Positions 17,287-25,865 of a stretch of 64,000 bases of DNA are shown here, in pieces (the first letter of the stretch is position 1; each line of letters opens with the position of its first letter). A program made the position numbers and the translations under genes. Location: NCBI GenBank assembly GCA_024275165.1, contig JAJRZQ010000003.1, positions 117,763-181,762 on the forward strand, in the 5' to 3' direction. This stretch comes from a bacterium (GTDB lineage Bacteria > SAR324 > XYD2-FULL-50-16). The notes beneath the pieces were generated by a model. The model ran no database searches. It worked only from the letters and a program-made list of their open reading frames with translations, and was not told where the DNA came from.

Positions 17287-18705
17287 TTAAAACTCAGAAT
17301 TCATATCGTTTGCTTCTTCAGGGTCGTACCAGTTTAAACGCGAATGCAGATTCACCACCCGCCCTAAAATAATCAAGGCCGGAGGTTGAATCTCTTTTTC
17401 CGCCACCAGTTGGGGCAGGCCCGTTAGATCGGTCAGGTGGATTTGTTGGTTCGGCAGGGTACCCTGTTCAATCACCGCAATCGGCATTTGCGGGTCCATA
17501 CCCTGTTTCAGCAGTTCTCGGCTGATGAGGGGGGCCGTAGACAGTCCCATATAAAATACGATGGTCTGATTTTCCACCGCCAGGTTGTGCCAATCCAAAT
17601 CCAGGTGGTCGTCTTTTAAGTGACCGGTAATCATGCGCACGGATTGGGCATAGTCGCGGTGGGTTAGGGGAATCCCCGCGTAAGCGCCACATCCCGCGGC
17701 GGCGGTTACCCCGGGGACGACCTGGAAATCAACCCCGAACTCCAACAGTCGTTCGATCTCCTCCCCGCCTCGGCCAAAAATAAAGGGGTCGCCTCCCTTC
17801 AAGCGAACAACCAGCTTACCTTCCTTTGCCAGATCCACCAAGATTTGGTTGATCTGTTCTTGGGGGATGATGTGACGGCTTTTTTCTTTCCCCACATAGA
17901 TTCGCGCCGCCTCACGCCGCGCAAACTCTAAAATGGCGGGGTTGACCAAGCGGTCATAGACCAAGACATCCGCCGCTTGGATGAGGCGCAAAGCCCGCAA
18001 GGTCAAGAGTTCCGGGTCGCCGGGCCCGGCCCCCACCAAAGCGACTTGACCGTAATTTTCAAGGTCGCCTTGGGGTTTGCGCATCTCCTTTTCCAAGGCC
18101 CGGCGCGCTTGCCTTTCTTGACCGGAAAGGAAGATGTCGATCAAGGGACTGGCGAAAATCTTATCCCAAAAGCTTTTTCGTTGCGCCACGGTGCCGGGCA
18201 GGGCACGGGTTTTTTCGCGCATCTCCGCCATCATCTGAGCTAAACGGCTATACGCGGGGGGGAAAAGGGTTTCCAACTTCGCTCGCACCATGCGGCTTAG
18301 GCGGGGGCAACTCCCTGAGGAAGAAACCGCCATCACCAAGGGGTCGCGATCTACAATACTGGGCATGTAAAAACTGCAATATTGAGGCTGATCCACCGCG
18401 TTGACGGGAATTTGCCTTGCCTGACACTGGTGAAAAATAGTTTCGACTTCCTGTTCATTTTCACTAACGATAAAAACTAATTTTTTGTATTTTAAGTCGT
18501 CTGGGGTAAAGCTTCGGGCTTGATGCTCAATCTCGGGGTGTTGTGCCCCTAAGGCCTTCACTTTAGGGTGAAGTTTTACCGCGATGAGGGTGATTTGAGC
18601 CTGTGCCTTCAACAAAAGGCGGAGTTTGTTTTCCGCGCCTTCCTCGCCTCCGACGACCAGCGCCGGCTGATTTTTTAAAAGTAGAAAAATGGGAAAGATA
18701 TCCAT
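17287..18705 (-). CDS. cysG: Siroheme synthase (CysG-type fusion)
   Basis: A 472-residue fusion. The N-terminal third is a precorrin-2 dehydrogenase/ferrochelatase ([56 protein letters not shown]). The C-terminal part is uroporphyrinogen-III C-methyltransferase ([58 protein letters not shown]). Together they convert uroporphyrinogen III to siroheme, the cofactor of DsrAB. It sits 9 bases after the dsrN-like gene that would amidate siroheme, so the operon supplies the DsrAB cofactor. Confidence 0.93.
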   Translation of the reverse strand: MDIFPIFLLLKNQPALVVGGEEGAENKLRLLLKAQAQITLIAVKLHPKVKALGAQHPEIEHQARSFTPDDLKYKKLVFIVSENEQEVETIFHQCQARQIPVNAVDQPQYCSFYMPSIVDRDPLVMAVSSSGSCPRLSRMVRAKLETLFPPAYSRLAQMMAEMREKTRALPGTVAQRKSFWDKIFASPLIDIFLSGQERQARRALEKEMRKPQGDLENYGQVALVGAGPGDPELLTLRALRLIQAADVLVYDRLVNPAILEFARREAARIYVGKEKSRHIIPQEQINQILVDLAKEGKLVVRLKGGDPFIFGRGGEEIERLLEFGVDFQVVPGVTAAAGCGAYAGIPLTHRDYAQSVRMITGHLKDDHLDLDWHNLAVENQTIVFYMGLSTAPLISRELLKQGMDPQMPIAVIEQGTLPNQQIHLTDLTGLPQLVAEKEIQPPALIILGRVVNLHSRLNWYDPEEANDMNSEF

Positions 18706-18714
18706 AAATTTAAC

Positions 18715-20079
18715 CTAGCTTGCCTGTTGGCGACAAAATTGAATCCAGCCCGGGGCCCAATGGGGGGTGGCTAAAGCGTGTAGATGGGCATAGGAGGCAA
18801 AAAGATTGCCTTGCCAGATGCCGTCTTGACCCTCACCCAGTCCCTCGCCTTTGACCACGCCATAAAGCCGAGTTAATCCTTCCCCTCCAACCAGACGAGA
18901 ATAATGAAACTCATGGGCGCGAATCACGCCTTTTTGCCTTAGCCAATGACCGAGTTGAAGGGGGTTTAACTCCATATAACCATAGCCTTGGGGCTGAGCA
19001 GAGAATTCGACGCGACCCGGCAACAGCCCGGCCATGGGGTATTCTCGCCCTTGCCAAGAAGCGGTTTCCGCAAGATAAATCAAGCCGCCGCATTCCGCGT
19101 AGATGGGCAGGCCGGCCCGGGCTTTTTTCTTTAAGTCCTCTAAAAAAAGTTGATTTTTTGCCAGGGGAAGAAGAAAGCTCTCGGGAAAGCCCCCCCCGAT
19201 CACCAACCCCTCAATTTCAGGGATGGAGTGATCTCGAATCGGGTCTAAAAAGATCAATTCCCCCCCCGCCTTTTCTAAAGCTTCTAGGTTTTCAGGGTAA
19301 TAAAAGCAAAAGGCTGAGTTTCGCAGTACCCCGATAGGCACCCTTTTTCCCTTTGTTTTGGGCCAGGATAAAGGTGAGGCAGTGAAACACGATGCCTTTT
19401 GCGCCAGTTCAAAAATCCGCGCTACCTCGCAATGTTGGACTACCTGAGCGGAGAGCGACTCGATAACGCGTTCTCCTTGGGCCTGCTCTTGGGGGGTAAT
19501 GAGACCTAAATGCCGTTCTGGAATCAAACCTGAACCGCTCTGGGGCAAGGCCCCAAAAACGGGAAGCCCGCAATATTCTTCAATGGCGGAGCGTTGTTTT
19601 GCCTCTTGGCGATTGCTTTTGATCCGGTTTAAGATCACCCCGGCAAATTTGGCCTGGGGGCGCATGCGCATCTGCCCTAAAACCTCCGCGGCCACGGCTC
19701 GGTTCATTCCGCTACCATCAACGACCAACAAAACGGGGGTGTTTAAAGTCTTGGCCAAGCCCGCCCCGGTCGTTATTTCGCTCAAGCCGTCGTGCAAGCC
19801 GTGATTGCCCTCGATGAGGTTGATATCGGCCCCTTGGGAGCGGGCGAGAAAGCTTGCCTTCAAAACCTTTTGGGGCATCATCCAGGGGTCGAGGTTATAG
19901 CTGGGGCGGCCTGTCGCTAAGCTCTGCCATAGGGGATCGATAAAGTCCGGCCCCTTTTTAAACCCCTGTACCTGCTTGCCTTGCTTTTTAAAAGCGCGGG
20001 CGAGCCCTAAAAAGGTTCTGGTTTTACCCGAGCTTTTTTTCGGGGCGCTGATAAAGATTCGTGGGGCTAGAGCCTGCAT
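18715..20079 (-). CDS. dsrN: Cobyrinate/siroheme amidase (DsrN-like)
   Basis: A 454-residue member of the CobB/CbiA family. It has an N-terminal P-loop (FISAPKKSSGKTRTFLGLAR) and a C-terminal glutamine amidotransferase domain with the nucleophile in YAECGGLIYLAETASW. The family amidates cobyrinic acid; the DsrN branch makes sirohaem amide for DsrAB. No other cobalamin genes are nearby, while cysG follows directly, so the DsrN role is preferred. It is divergent from the AhpD-Rieske operon. Confidence 0.82.
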   Translation of the reverse strand: MQALAPRIFISAPKKSSGKTRTFLGLARAFKKQGKQVQGFKKGPDFIDPLWQSLATGRPSYNLDPWMMPQKVLKASFLARSQGADINLIEGNHGLHDGLSEITTGAGLAKTLNTPVLLVVDGSGMNRAVAAEVLGQMRMRPQAKFAGVILNRIKSNRQEAKQRSAIEEYCGLPVFGALPQSGSGLIPERHLGLITPQEQAQGERVIESLSAQVVQHCEVARIFELAQKASCFTASPLSWPKTKGKRVPIGVLRNSAFCFYYPENLEALEKAGGELIFLDPIRDHSIPEIEGLVIGGGFPESFLLPLAKNQLFLEDLKKKARAGLPIYAECGGLIYLAETASWQGREYPMAGLLPGRVEFSAQPQGYGYMELNPLQLGHWLRQKGVIRAHEFHYSRLVGGEGLTRLYGVVKGEGLGEGQDGIWQGNLFASYAHLHALATPHWAPGWIQFCRQQAS

Positions 20080-20273
20080 GGACTTGGGTCTGAAAATAAA
20101 ATAAAACGGGGTTGGGCTTCATCCAGCTTGCCCAATCGACTTACAAAAGAAAAGCAAAGGGAGGGAGTTTTGCCCCCTTTTTTCTTGCCTTTTTTATAGG
20201 AAACTCCTTAAAATACCAAAGTTTCGCTTATTTGAATATCTGCATGAGCTATAAATAGACCAAAGAGGATTTT

Positions 20274-20918
20274 ATGTCAAAGCGTTTGAATTATCTTGCC
20301 GAGGTTCGCCCGGAAGCGGCAACGGCCTATTTTACTTTTTTAAAAGAATCGGGCCGCCATTTAGACGATAAAACCCGTTTTCTCATCTCGGTGGTCACCA
20401 AGGTTTGCTCAGGTACCGCAGCGGGATTAAAGCAATATATTCCCCATGCCATGCGGGCCGGGGCCACGGGGAATGAAATTATCGACGCGATCTTAATGTC
20501 TTTCCCCGCCGCGGGTTTGCCCAAGGTTTTAGATGCCTTGGATGTAGTGCGGGGCTTGGGAATGGCCGACTTTTTACCGGAAAACCTAAAAAAATTACCC
20601 CAATGGTATGAAATCGGCCCTCTTAAAGAGTTTCCCGAAGGGGAATTGATTGAAAAAAGCGTCATGGGCTTTGGTCTTTTAATCTACAATAACGGCAAAG
20701 ACTTAAAAGTCTATGACCGTCGCTGCCCCCATGCCGGCAACAAACTCCCCTGCAAAAAATCGGAAGCGGGTACCTTGACCTGTCCGAGTCACCAGTGGGT
20801 TTTTGATCTCGCCAGTGGAGACTGCTTAGAAAAGGGAAGCCGCGGTATCCACACCCTTCCCTTCCAGATTGAAGGGGATATCGTAAAGGCGCGCCTTTTG
20901 ATTTTTGCTCAGGAGTAG
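20274..20918 (+). CDS. AhpD-like/Rieske fusion protein
   Basis: A 214-residue fusion. Residues 1-100 resemble a carboxymuconolactone decarboxylase/AhpD-like helical domain (KTRFLISVVTKVCSGTAAGL, PHAMRAGATGNEIIDAI), but the second cysteine of the AhpD CxxC is missing. Residues about 110-210 form a Rieske [2Fe-2S] domain with RRCPHAGNKL and TCPSHQWVFD as cluster ligands. It starts an operon with a MoxR ATPase and a VWA protein, divergent from dsrN. It may be a small electron carrier; the fusion is unusual and the partner unknown. Confidence 0.75.
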   Translation: MSKRLNYLAEVRPEAATAYFTFLKESGRHLDDKTRFLISVVTKVCSGTAAGLKQYIPHAMRAGATGNEIIDAILMSFPAAGLPKVLDALDVVRGLGMADFLPENLKKLPQWYEIGPLKEFPEGELIEKSVMGFGLLIYNNGKDLKVYDRRCPHAGNKLPCKKSEAGTLTCPSHQWVFDLASGDCLEKGSRGIHTLPFQIEGDIVKARLLIFAQE

Positions 20919-20921
20919 ACC

Positions 20922-21839
20922 ATGAAAAACAGGGTCAAAACTCCCCAAGAGGTGAAAGGCATTTTAGAGCGACAAAGCTACATTGCCAGTACCCAGATTG
21001 CCACCATCGTCTACTTGGCGATTCAGATGCAACGCCCTATTTTAATTGAGGGCCCCGCAGGCGTGGGGAAAACCGAACTGGCCAAGGCCCTTTCTCAAGC
21101 TTTGGCAGTGGAGTTGGTGCATCTACAATGTTATGAGGGACTGGATGAAACCAAGGCGATTTACGAATGGGAATACGCCAAACAATTGTTGTACACCCAA
21201 ATGCTCAAAGAAAAAATCAATGAGTTGACCGCGGGAACCCAAGACCTCAACGAGGCGGTAGAGCGTATTGTGGCGGTGGAAAACGCCTTTTTTTCCAAAA
21301 ACTTTCTTGTGGCGCGCCCTTTGCTGAAAGCCATTACCCTAGGCCGCCCCAATGTGCTGCTGATTGACGAGATCGACAAGGCAGACCCAGAATTTGAAGC
21401 CTACTTGTTGGAGGTCTTGAGCAACTACCAAATCACCATCCCGGAATTGGGGACCATTGAAGCAACCAGCATTCCCTTGGTCTTTTTAACTTCCAACAAT
21501 ACCCGAGATTTAAGTGACGCCTTAAAGCGCCGCTGCCTCCACCTTTATATTGATTTTCCCTCCAACGAGCTGGAAAGCGAAATCGTAAGAAAAAAGTACC
21601 CCACCTTGAATAAAGAGATGGTCGCCAAAATGGTTGCCGCCATTAGCAAGATTCGCGAAATGGACTTAAAGAAGTTGCCCAGCATCGCCGAAACCCTAGA
21701 TTGGGCGCAATCTCTCATCGCCTTGCAGTCCACCCGTTTGGGCAAAGAAGAGTTGGAAACCACCTTAGGGGTGATCGCCAAATACCAAGCCGACGCCAAA
21801 CAAATTCTAGAAAAGGCGGAGGAGCTTTTAGCGGGATGA
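20922..21839 (+). CDS. MoxR-family AAA+ ATPase
   Basis: A 305-residue AAA+ ATPase. It has the Walker A GPAGVGKTELAKAL, the Walker B NVLLIDEIDKADPEFEA, the sensor FLTSNNTRDLSDALKRRCL and an arginine finger region. MoxR ATPases work with a VWA protein to insert metals or activate enzymes, for example CoxD-CoxE and NorQ-NorD. The next gene encodes such a VWA protein. The gene starts 4 bases after the Rieske gene stop. Confidence 0.88.
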   Translation: MKNRVKTPQEVKGILERQSYIASTQIATIVYLAIQMQRPILIEGPAGVGKTELAKALSQALAVELVHLQCYEGLDETKAIYEWEYAKQLLYTQMLKEKINELTAGTQDLNEAVERIVAVENAFFSKNFLVARPLLKAITLGRPNVLLIDEIDKADPEFEAYLLEVLSNYQITIPELGTIEATSIPLVFLTSNNTRDLSDALKRRCLHLYIDFPSNELESEIVRKKYPTLNKEMVAKMVAAISKIREMDLKKLPSIAETLDWAQSLIALQSTRLGKEELETTLGVIAKYQADAKQILEKAEELLAG

Positions 21840-21840
21840 G

Positions 21841-23226
21841 ATGATTTTTTTAGTTCGAGAATTTTGCAACGCCCTAAAGCAAGAAGGCTTGATGGTGCCG
21901 ACCCCTTCTTTAAACTTTGCCTTAGAGGCGGTATCTCATATCGACCCGCTCAGCCCGCTACAGTTCCGCTCTGCCTTAGAGGCGGCCTTGGTGCAGCGCG
22001 CGGCGGAACGCGAACTCTTCGAGCAGGTCTTCCACCGCTTTTTCATCGAACAGCAACCCTTGGTTTACGCCACGGAAAACCAACTTTTTAAGGCCAACCT
22101 GAAAGACTTCACCCAGGAGATTAAAAAAGAAGGCACCGCGGTCAATCATATCTTGGCCGATTACTTAGAAGGCGATGCCAGAGCCCTGTTGGAAGAGCTT
22201 TATATTGAAGGAGTCGAGCCCGATCAACCGGTGCCCTTAGAGGAATTTAAAGAACAAAAAAAAGCAGCGAGCAAATTGAACTCTCGCAAGCGAGAACAGC
22301 TTCGCAATCGGGTAAAGGTCTTGATTGAGCTGGCGGAGGATTTCTCGGCAAGGAGTTTTCACCTGCAACGAGAAAAAAGGGAAAAGCTCGCCGATTACCT
22401 GAGACAAAGATTATTAGAAGCCTTGGAAATGCTGGAAAAACAAAGCCAGCCCAAGGGGCGCCGCAATTTAATGCCCTGGGAAAAAAAACGAACCCTCTCC
22501 ACCTTGAGTTTTGCCCAATTGACTGAAAGAGAGGCGCAACGGGTGAAAGAAGAAGTCGAAGTTTTAGCCCACAAACTACAAGACAGCCTATCGCGCAAAC
22601 GGCGCAAGGCCAACCAGGGGCATATGGACATCAAAAAAACCCTGCGCGAGGCTACCCCCTATGGGGGGATTCCCTTTCAGCTCCATTGGAAAAAACCAGC
22701 TAAAACCAAGGGGAAAATCGTCGCCCTCTGCGATATCTCTTCCTCGGTTTCTTACGCGGCGCAGTTCATGGTGCTGCTCTTGTATAAATTGCAAAATCGT
22801 TTTTCTAAGATCCGCACTTTTGTTTTTGTACGCCAGAGCTATGAAATCACCCGTTTTTTTGAGTCTTACCCCCTAGAGCAAGCGATGTTGCGCGCCTTAA
22901 AGGAATATAAAATCGGCATGGGGCAGCCGAGCAATTACGGCTTAAGTTTTCAATCCTTTCGGGCCAAGTGGGAACAGATCCTTACCCCCGATACGACTTT
23001 ATTGATCTTAGGGGATGGGCAAAACAACTTCAATGAGCCCCAGGTTGAGCATTTCGAGGCCTTAACCAAAAAAGCGGCGCGCACAATCTGGCTCAACCCG
23101 GAAGAGGAAAAATTTTGGTATTCCGCCAGCAACTCGATTCGTCATTACCAACCCTTTTGTGATGAGCTGGTCGAATGCGCCACCCTAGACCAACTCACCG
23201 AGTTCACCCGTTCCTTGGTCTTATAA
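21841..23226 (+). CDS. CoxE-like VWA-domain protein
   Basis: A 461-residue protein. The C-terminal half is a von Willebrand A domain with the MIDAS motif ALCDISSSVSYAAQF and a second acidic site DTTLLILGDGQNN, of the CoxE type. The N-terminal half is helical and highly charged. It is adjacent to the MoxR gene (one base after its stop codon), so the two likely form a chaperone complex for an enzyme, perhaps the Rieske fusion or the sulfite-handling enzymes. The client is not known from sequence. Confidence 0.8.
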   Translation: MIFLVREFCNALKQEGLMVPTPSLNFALEAVSHIDPLSPLQFRSALEAALVQRAAERELFEQVFHRFFIEQQPLVYATENQLFKANLKDFTQEIKKEGTAVNHILADYLEGDARALLEELYIEGVEPDQPVPLEEFKEQKKAASKLNSRKREQLRNRVKVLIELAEDFSARSFHLQREKREKLADYLRQRLLEALEMLEKQSQPKGRRNLMPWEKKRTLSTLSFAQLTEREAQRVKEEVEVLAHKLQDSLSRKRRKANQGHMDIKKTLREATPYGGIPFQLHWKKPAKTKGKIVALCDISSSVSYAAQFMVLLLYKLQNRFSKIRTFVFVRQSYEITRFFESYPLEQAMLRALKEYKIGMGQPSNYGLSFQSFRAKWEQILTPDTTLLILGDGQNNFNEPQVEHFEALTKKAARTIWLNPEEEKFWYSASNSIRHYQPFCDELVECATLDQLTEFTRSLVL

Positions 23227-23268
23227 AGCCTGCCGCTTGCTTGAAAAGTGGTTTTTTGTTATTCTTTT

Positions 23269-23364
23269 AGGAACCTCTGAAAAACTCCTTGCCTACCGCT
23301 TGCTCAAGCGGTAGGCTCATGTCCTTCGGGCTGATTATAGCCCCTGGGGGCGCGTCAAGTTTTT
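23269..23364 (+). repeat. Dispersed repeat, full copy A
   Basis: About 95 bases, containing a perfect hairpin CTACCGCTT / AAGCGGTAG and a GC-rich second half ending GCGCGTCAAGTTTTT. It matches the minus strand of 61002-61096 over almost its whole length and the minus strand of 8619-8670 in part. It has no coding capacity and looks like a small non-autonomous repeat or extragenic palindrome. Confidence 0.7.
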
Positions 23365-23486
23365 CCGTCTTTTCGGTTGGGAATGAAATCCACAACCTCA
23401 ATTCAAATCAAGAAGTCGCGCTTTTTGATTTGGCAAGGCATCCCTGCCTTGCTGGGAAGCTCCGCGTTTTTCAGAGTTTCCTTTAA

Positions 23487-23586
23487 TTTACATACTCCGA
23501 CCCGAAAAGCCTAAGGGGAACTAAGGCTTGAGGGCGTTAGGGTCTTTTGGGAAACGAAAAGGCCTTCCATTTTGAAAAGGAGTTTC
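23487..23586 (+). promoter_or_regulatory. Possible structured leader of moeA (Moco riboswitch-like?)
   Basis: The leader contains CTCCGACC, paired GCC and GGC blocks (AAGCCTAAGG and CTAAGGCTTG) and a GGGAAACGAAAAGG segment. These recall the Moco RNA motif, which sits upstream of molybdenum-cofactor genes. The consensus match could not be checked, so this is a low-confidence suggestion based mainly on position before moeA. Confidence 0.25.
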
Positions 23587-24792
23587 ATGCTGACCCTTGA
23601 TCAAGCCTTGGTGGAAATACTGCGCCAAGCCGAACCGCTTCCTCCCCAACAAATCAATCTAGCTCAGTCCTTGGGTCGGGTTTTGCGCCAAGACCTCACC
23701 ACCGACCGCCCCCTTCCTCCCTTTGATCGGGTGACCATGGACGGCTTTGCCGTGCGAAGCGCCGACTTCGCCTTATCCAGCCCCAGCTTAAAAATCATCG
23801 GGGAATTGGCTGCCGGGGTAGAGGCAAAATTTCAACTCCAACCGGGTCAAGCCATTCGTATTATGACCGGCGCCGTCGCCCCCCCTGGGGCCGACGCGGT
23901 GATCCAGGTGGAAAAAACCCAAGTCCAGGGGGATCAGGTAAGCTTTTCTGTGGGTAAGATCGACCCAGGGTTGAATATTGCTCAAAAAGGGGAAGACGCG
24001 CTAGCCGGTCATTGTTTTTTAAAGTCGGGCCCTTTCATCACCCCCGCTTTGCAGGCTTTTGCCGCCAGTATCGGCAAGGGGCGGCTTTGGGCCTCTCCTG
24101 ACTTGCGTCTAGCTGTACTTTCCACCGGAGATGAACTGGTGAGCCCTGAGCAAACCCCGCTGGCTTGGCAGATTCGCGATGCCAACGGCCCCGCCTTACA
24201 GGGGATGGCAGAAGATTTAAACCTCCAACCGAAATTTTTAGGGATTTGTCCGGATAAGGCAGAAGCGCTAAAAGCAAAAATCAGCGAGGGCTTGCAGGGG
24301 GATGTACTCTTGCTGAGCGGTGGGGTGAGCATGGGGGAGTATGATTTGGTGCCCAAGATCTTAAAGCAATTGGGGGTGAAAGAGGTCTTTCATCGAGTTT
24401 GGATTAAGCCGGGCAAACCCATTTGGTATGGCCGCGGCCCCGCGGGGACTCATGTCGTTGGGCTGCCGGGCAACCCCGTGAGCGCGCAAACGGGGTTTAA
24501 ACTCTTTGTCGAGCCTTTAATCTTAAGCCTTTTGGGACATCAAGACCCCCTGCCGACTTATCTCAAACTGCCTTTACTGCAAGGGGTGAAGAAAAAAACA
24601 GAGCGGGAAGCTCTGATTCCCGCCAAAATCATCACCAAGGCAGGGCAAAGTGGGGCAGAAGAAGTCAAAATTTCAGGAAGTGGGGATTTTTCCAACCTCA
24701 TCTTGAGTGATGGACTCTTGCGCCTGCCCGCGGAGGCGACCAGAGCGGAGGAGGGGGACCTCGTTCCCTTTCTTGCTTGGAGGCGGCGATGA
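23587..24792 (+). CDS. moeA: Molybdopterin molybdotransferase MoeA
   Basis: A 401-residue MoeA that inserts molybdate into adenylated molybdopterin. It has PPFDRVTMDGFAVRSADF near the N-terminus, RIMTGAVAPPGADAVIQVEK, GDELVSP in the central domain, LSGGVSMGEYDLVPKIL and the loop GLPGNPVSAQTGFKLFV. ATG 23587 with AAGGAG just upstream was chosen over the in-frame TTG at 23572. The stop overlaps the moaA start, so the two are coupled. It supplies cofactor for the Soe-like enzyme. Confidence 0.93.
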   Translation: MLTLDQALVEILRQAEPLPPQQINLAQSLGRVLRQDLTTDRPLPPFDRVTMDGFAVRSADFALSSPSLKIIGELAAGVEAKFQLQPGQAIRIMTGAVAPPGADAVIQVEKTQVQGDQVSFSVGKIDPGLNIAQKGEDALAGHCFLKSGPFITPALQAFAASIGKGRLWASPDLRLAVLSTGDELVSPEQTPLAWQIRDANGPALQGMAEDLNLQPKFLGICPDKAEALKAKISEGLQGDVLLLSGGVSMGEYDLVPKILKQLGVKEVFHRVWIKPGKPIWYGRGPAGTHVVGLPGNPVSAQTGFKLFVEPLILSLLGHQDPLPTYLKLPLLQGVKKKTEREALIPAKIITKAGQSGAEEVKISGSGDFSNLILSDGLLRLPAEATRAEEGDLVPFLAWRRR

Positions 24793-25748
24793 ATCACCGG
24801 GTTACGCGAAACTTCCAAAGCCTTCGTTTGAGTTTGGGCTCGGCCTGCGACCTGGCCTGCTCTTATTGTGTGGCCCCAAAAGAGGTACGGCCCCAGGCCG
24901 GAGAGTTGAAACCAAAAGACTTGGCCCGGCTGGCGAACTTGCTGCACCGTGTCTTGGGATTGAAAAAGATCCGCTTTACCGGGGGGGAACCCTTACTGGG
25001 GAATCGCTTGGAGCGGCTCATCGAGGCCCTCGGCCCCTTGGATGGGGTGGAGCGCAGTTTGACCACCAATGGGCAACTCTTAAAAGGAAAGCTCAAAATC
25101 CTGCACCGAGCGGGGATTCAACGACTCAACGTGAGTTTGGATAGCTTAAACCCGCGCGCCTTTACCCGCTTGACCCAGGGGGGGGAACTAAAAAAGACCC
25201 TGCAGGGGATTGATGCCGCCTTGGATCAGGGTTTTAAGCTAAAATTGAATATGATTCCCCAAAAAGGAATCAACCAGAACGAGGTGGGTGCTTTATTGAA
25301 CTACGCCTTGGGGCGGGGAATGGAACTGCGGTATATTGAACTGATGCGCATGGGGCATTTGCGAAAAGAGGCAATTTTCAGCAAGCTTTTTTATGGCCAG
25401 GCCGAGATATTAAGGGCGCTCAAAAAAGATTTTTTGATTCGCCCTTTAAACCGTGAATGGGCGGCTACCGCAACCCGGTATGAGGTGGTGCAGCGGGGGT
25501 TTTTTGGCATGATTGCCAACGAGTCGGCACCTTTTTGTCGCGATTGCGATCGTTTGCGCTTGAGCCCTAGGGGGGAGCTGGTCGGTTGTTTGAGTTCAGA
25601 GAAAAGCTTTTCTTTAGTCCCCCTGTTGGGCTTAAGCGACTTAGCCGCCTTAGCCGCTCTTCCAGAACTACTCAAGCAAGCCTTGGCGGAGAAGCGAGAG
25701 CAGCGCTTTACGGGGAGCGGCCTGTGGATGAAAGAGGTAGGAGGGTGA
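24789..25748 (+). CDS. moaA: GTP 3',8-cyclase MoaA
   Basis: A 319-residue radical SAM enzyme for the first step of molybdopterin synthesis. The CDLACSYC motif binds the SAM cluster, FTGGEPLL is the conserved glycine motif, and FCRDCDRLRLSPRGELVGCL supplies the C-terminal cluster ligands and substrate site. ATG 24789 overlaps the moeA stop as ATGA, with TTGGAGG as ribosome site. Confidence 0.93.
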   Translation: MNHRVTRNFQSLRLSLGSACDLACSYCVAPKEVRPQAGELKPKDLARLANLLHRVLGLKKIRFTGGEPLLGNRLERLIEALGPLDGVERSLTTNGQLLKGKLKILHRAGIQRLNVSLDSLNPRAFTRLTQGGELKKTLQGIDAALDQGFKLKLNMIPQKGINQNEVGALLNYALGRGMELRYIELMRMGHLRKEAIFSKLFYGQAEILRALKKDFLIRPLNREWAATATRYEVVQRGFFGMIANESAPFCRDCDRLRLSPRGELVGCLSSEKSFSLVPLLGLSDLAALAALPELLKQALAEKREQRFTGSGLWMKEVGG

Positions 25749-25865
25749 ATTCCAGCGCCCACTTAAAGCCCCGGCTCAATCACGATATTCGGGCGCAGAG
25801 GCCCCTTTGACCCTTACCCTGCGAATATTGCATGCAGGGCGGTTTCGGCGGCAAAGGCCTTGTCT

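Larger units (their letters stand above)
23227..23586. other. Intergenic region before moeA
   Basis: It holds the full dispersed repeat copy A (23269-23364), a second GC-rich hairpin region near 23430-23460 and the moeA leader (23487-23586). The leader contains CTCCGACC, GGGTC and GGGAAACG elements that might belong to a structured RNA. No supported gene. Confidence 0.5.

Noticed and set aside
23289-23486. A 65-codon plus-strand frame
   Set aside because: It lies across the dispersed repeat and has no ribosome site or protein-like composition.
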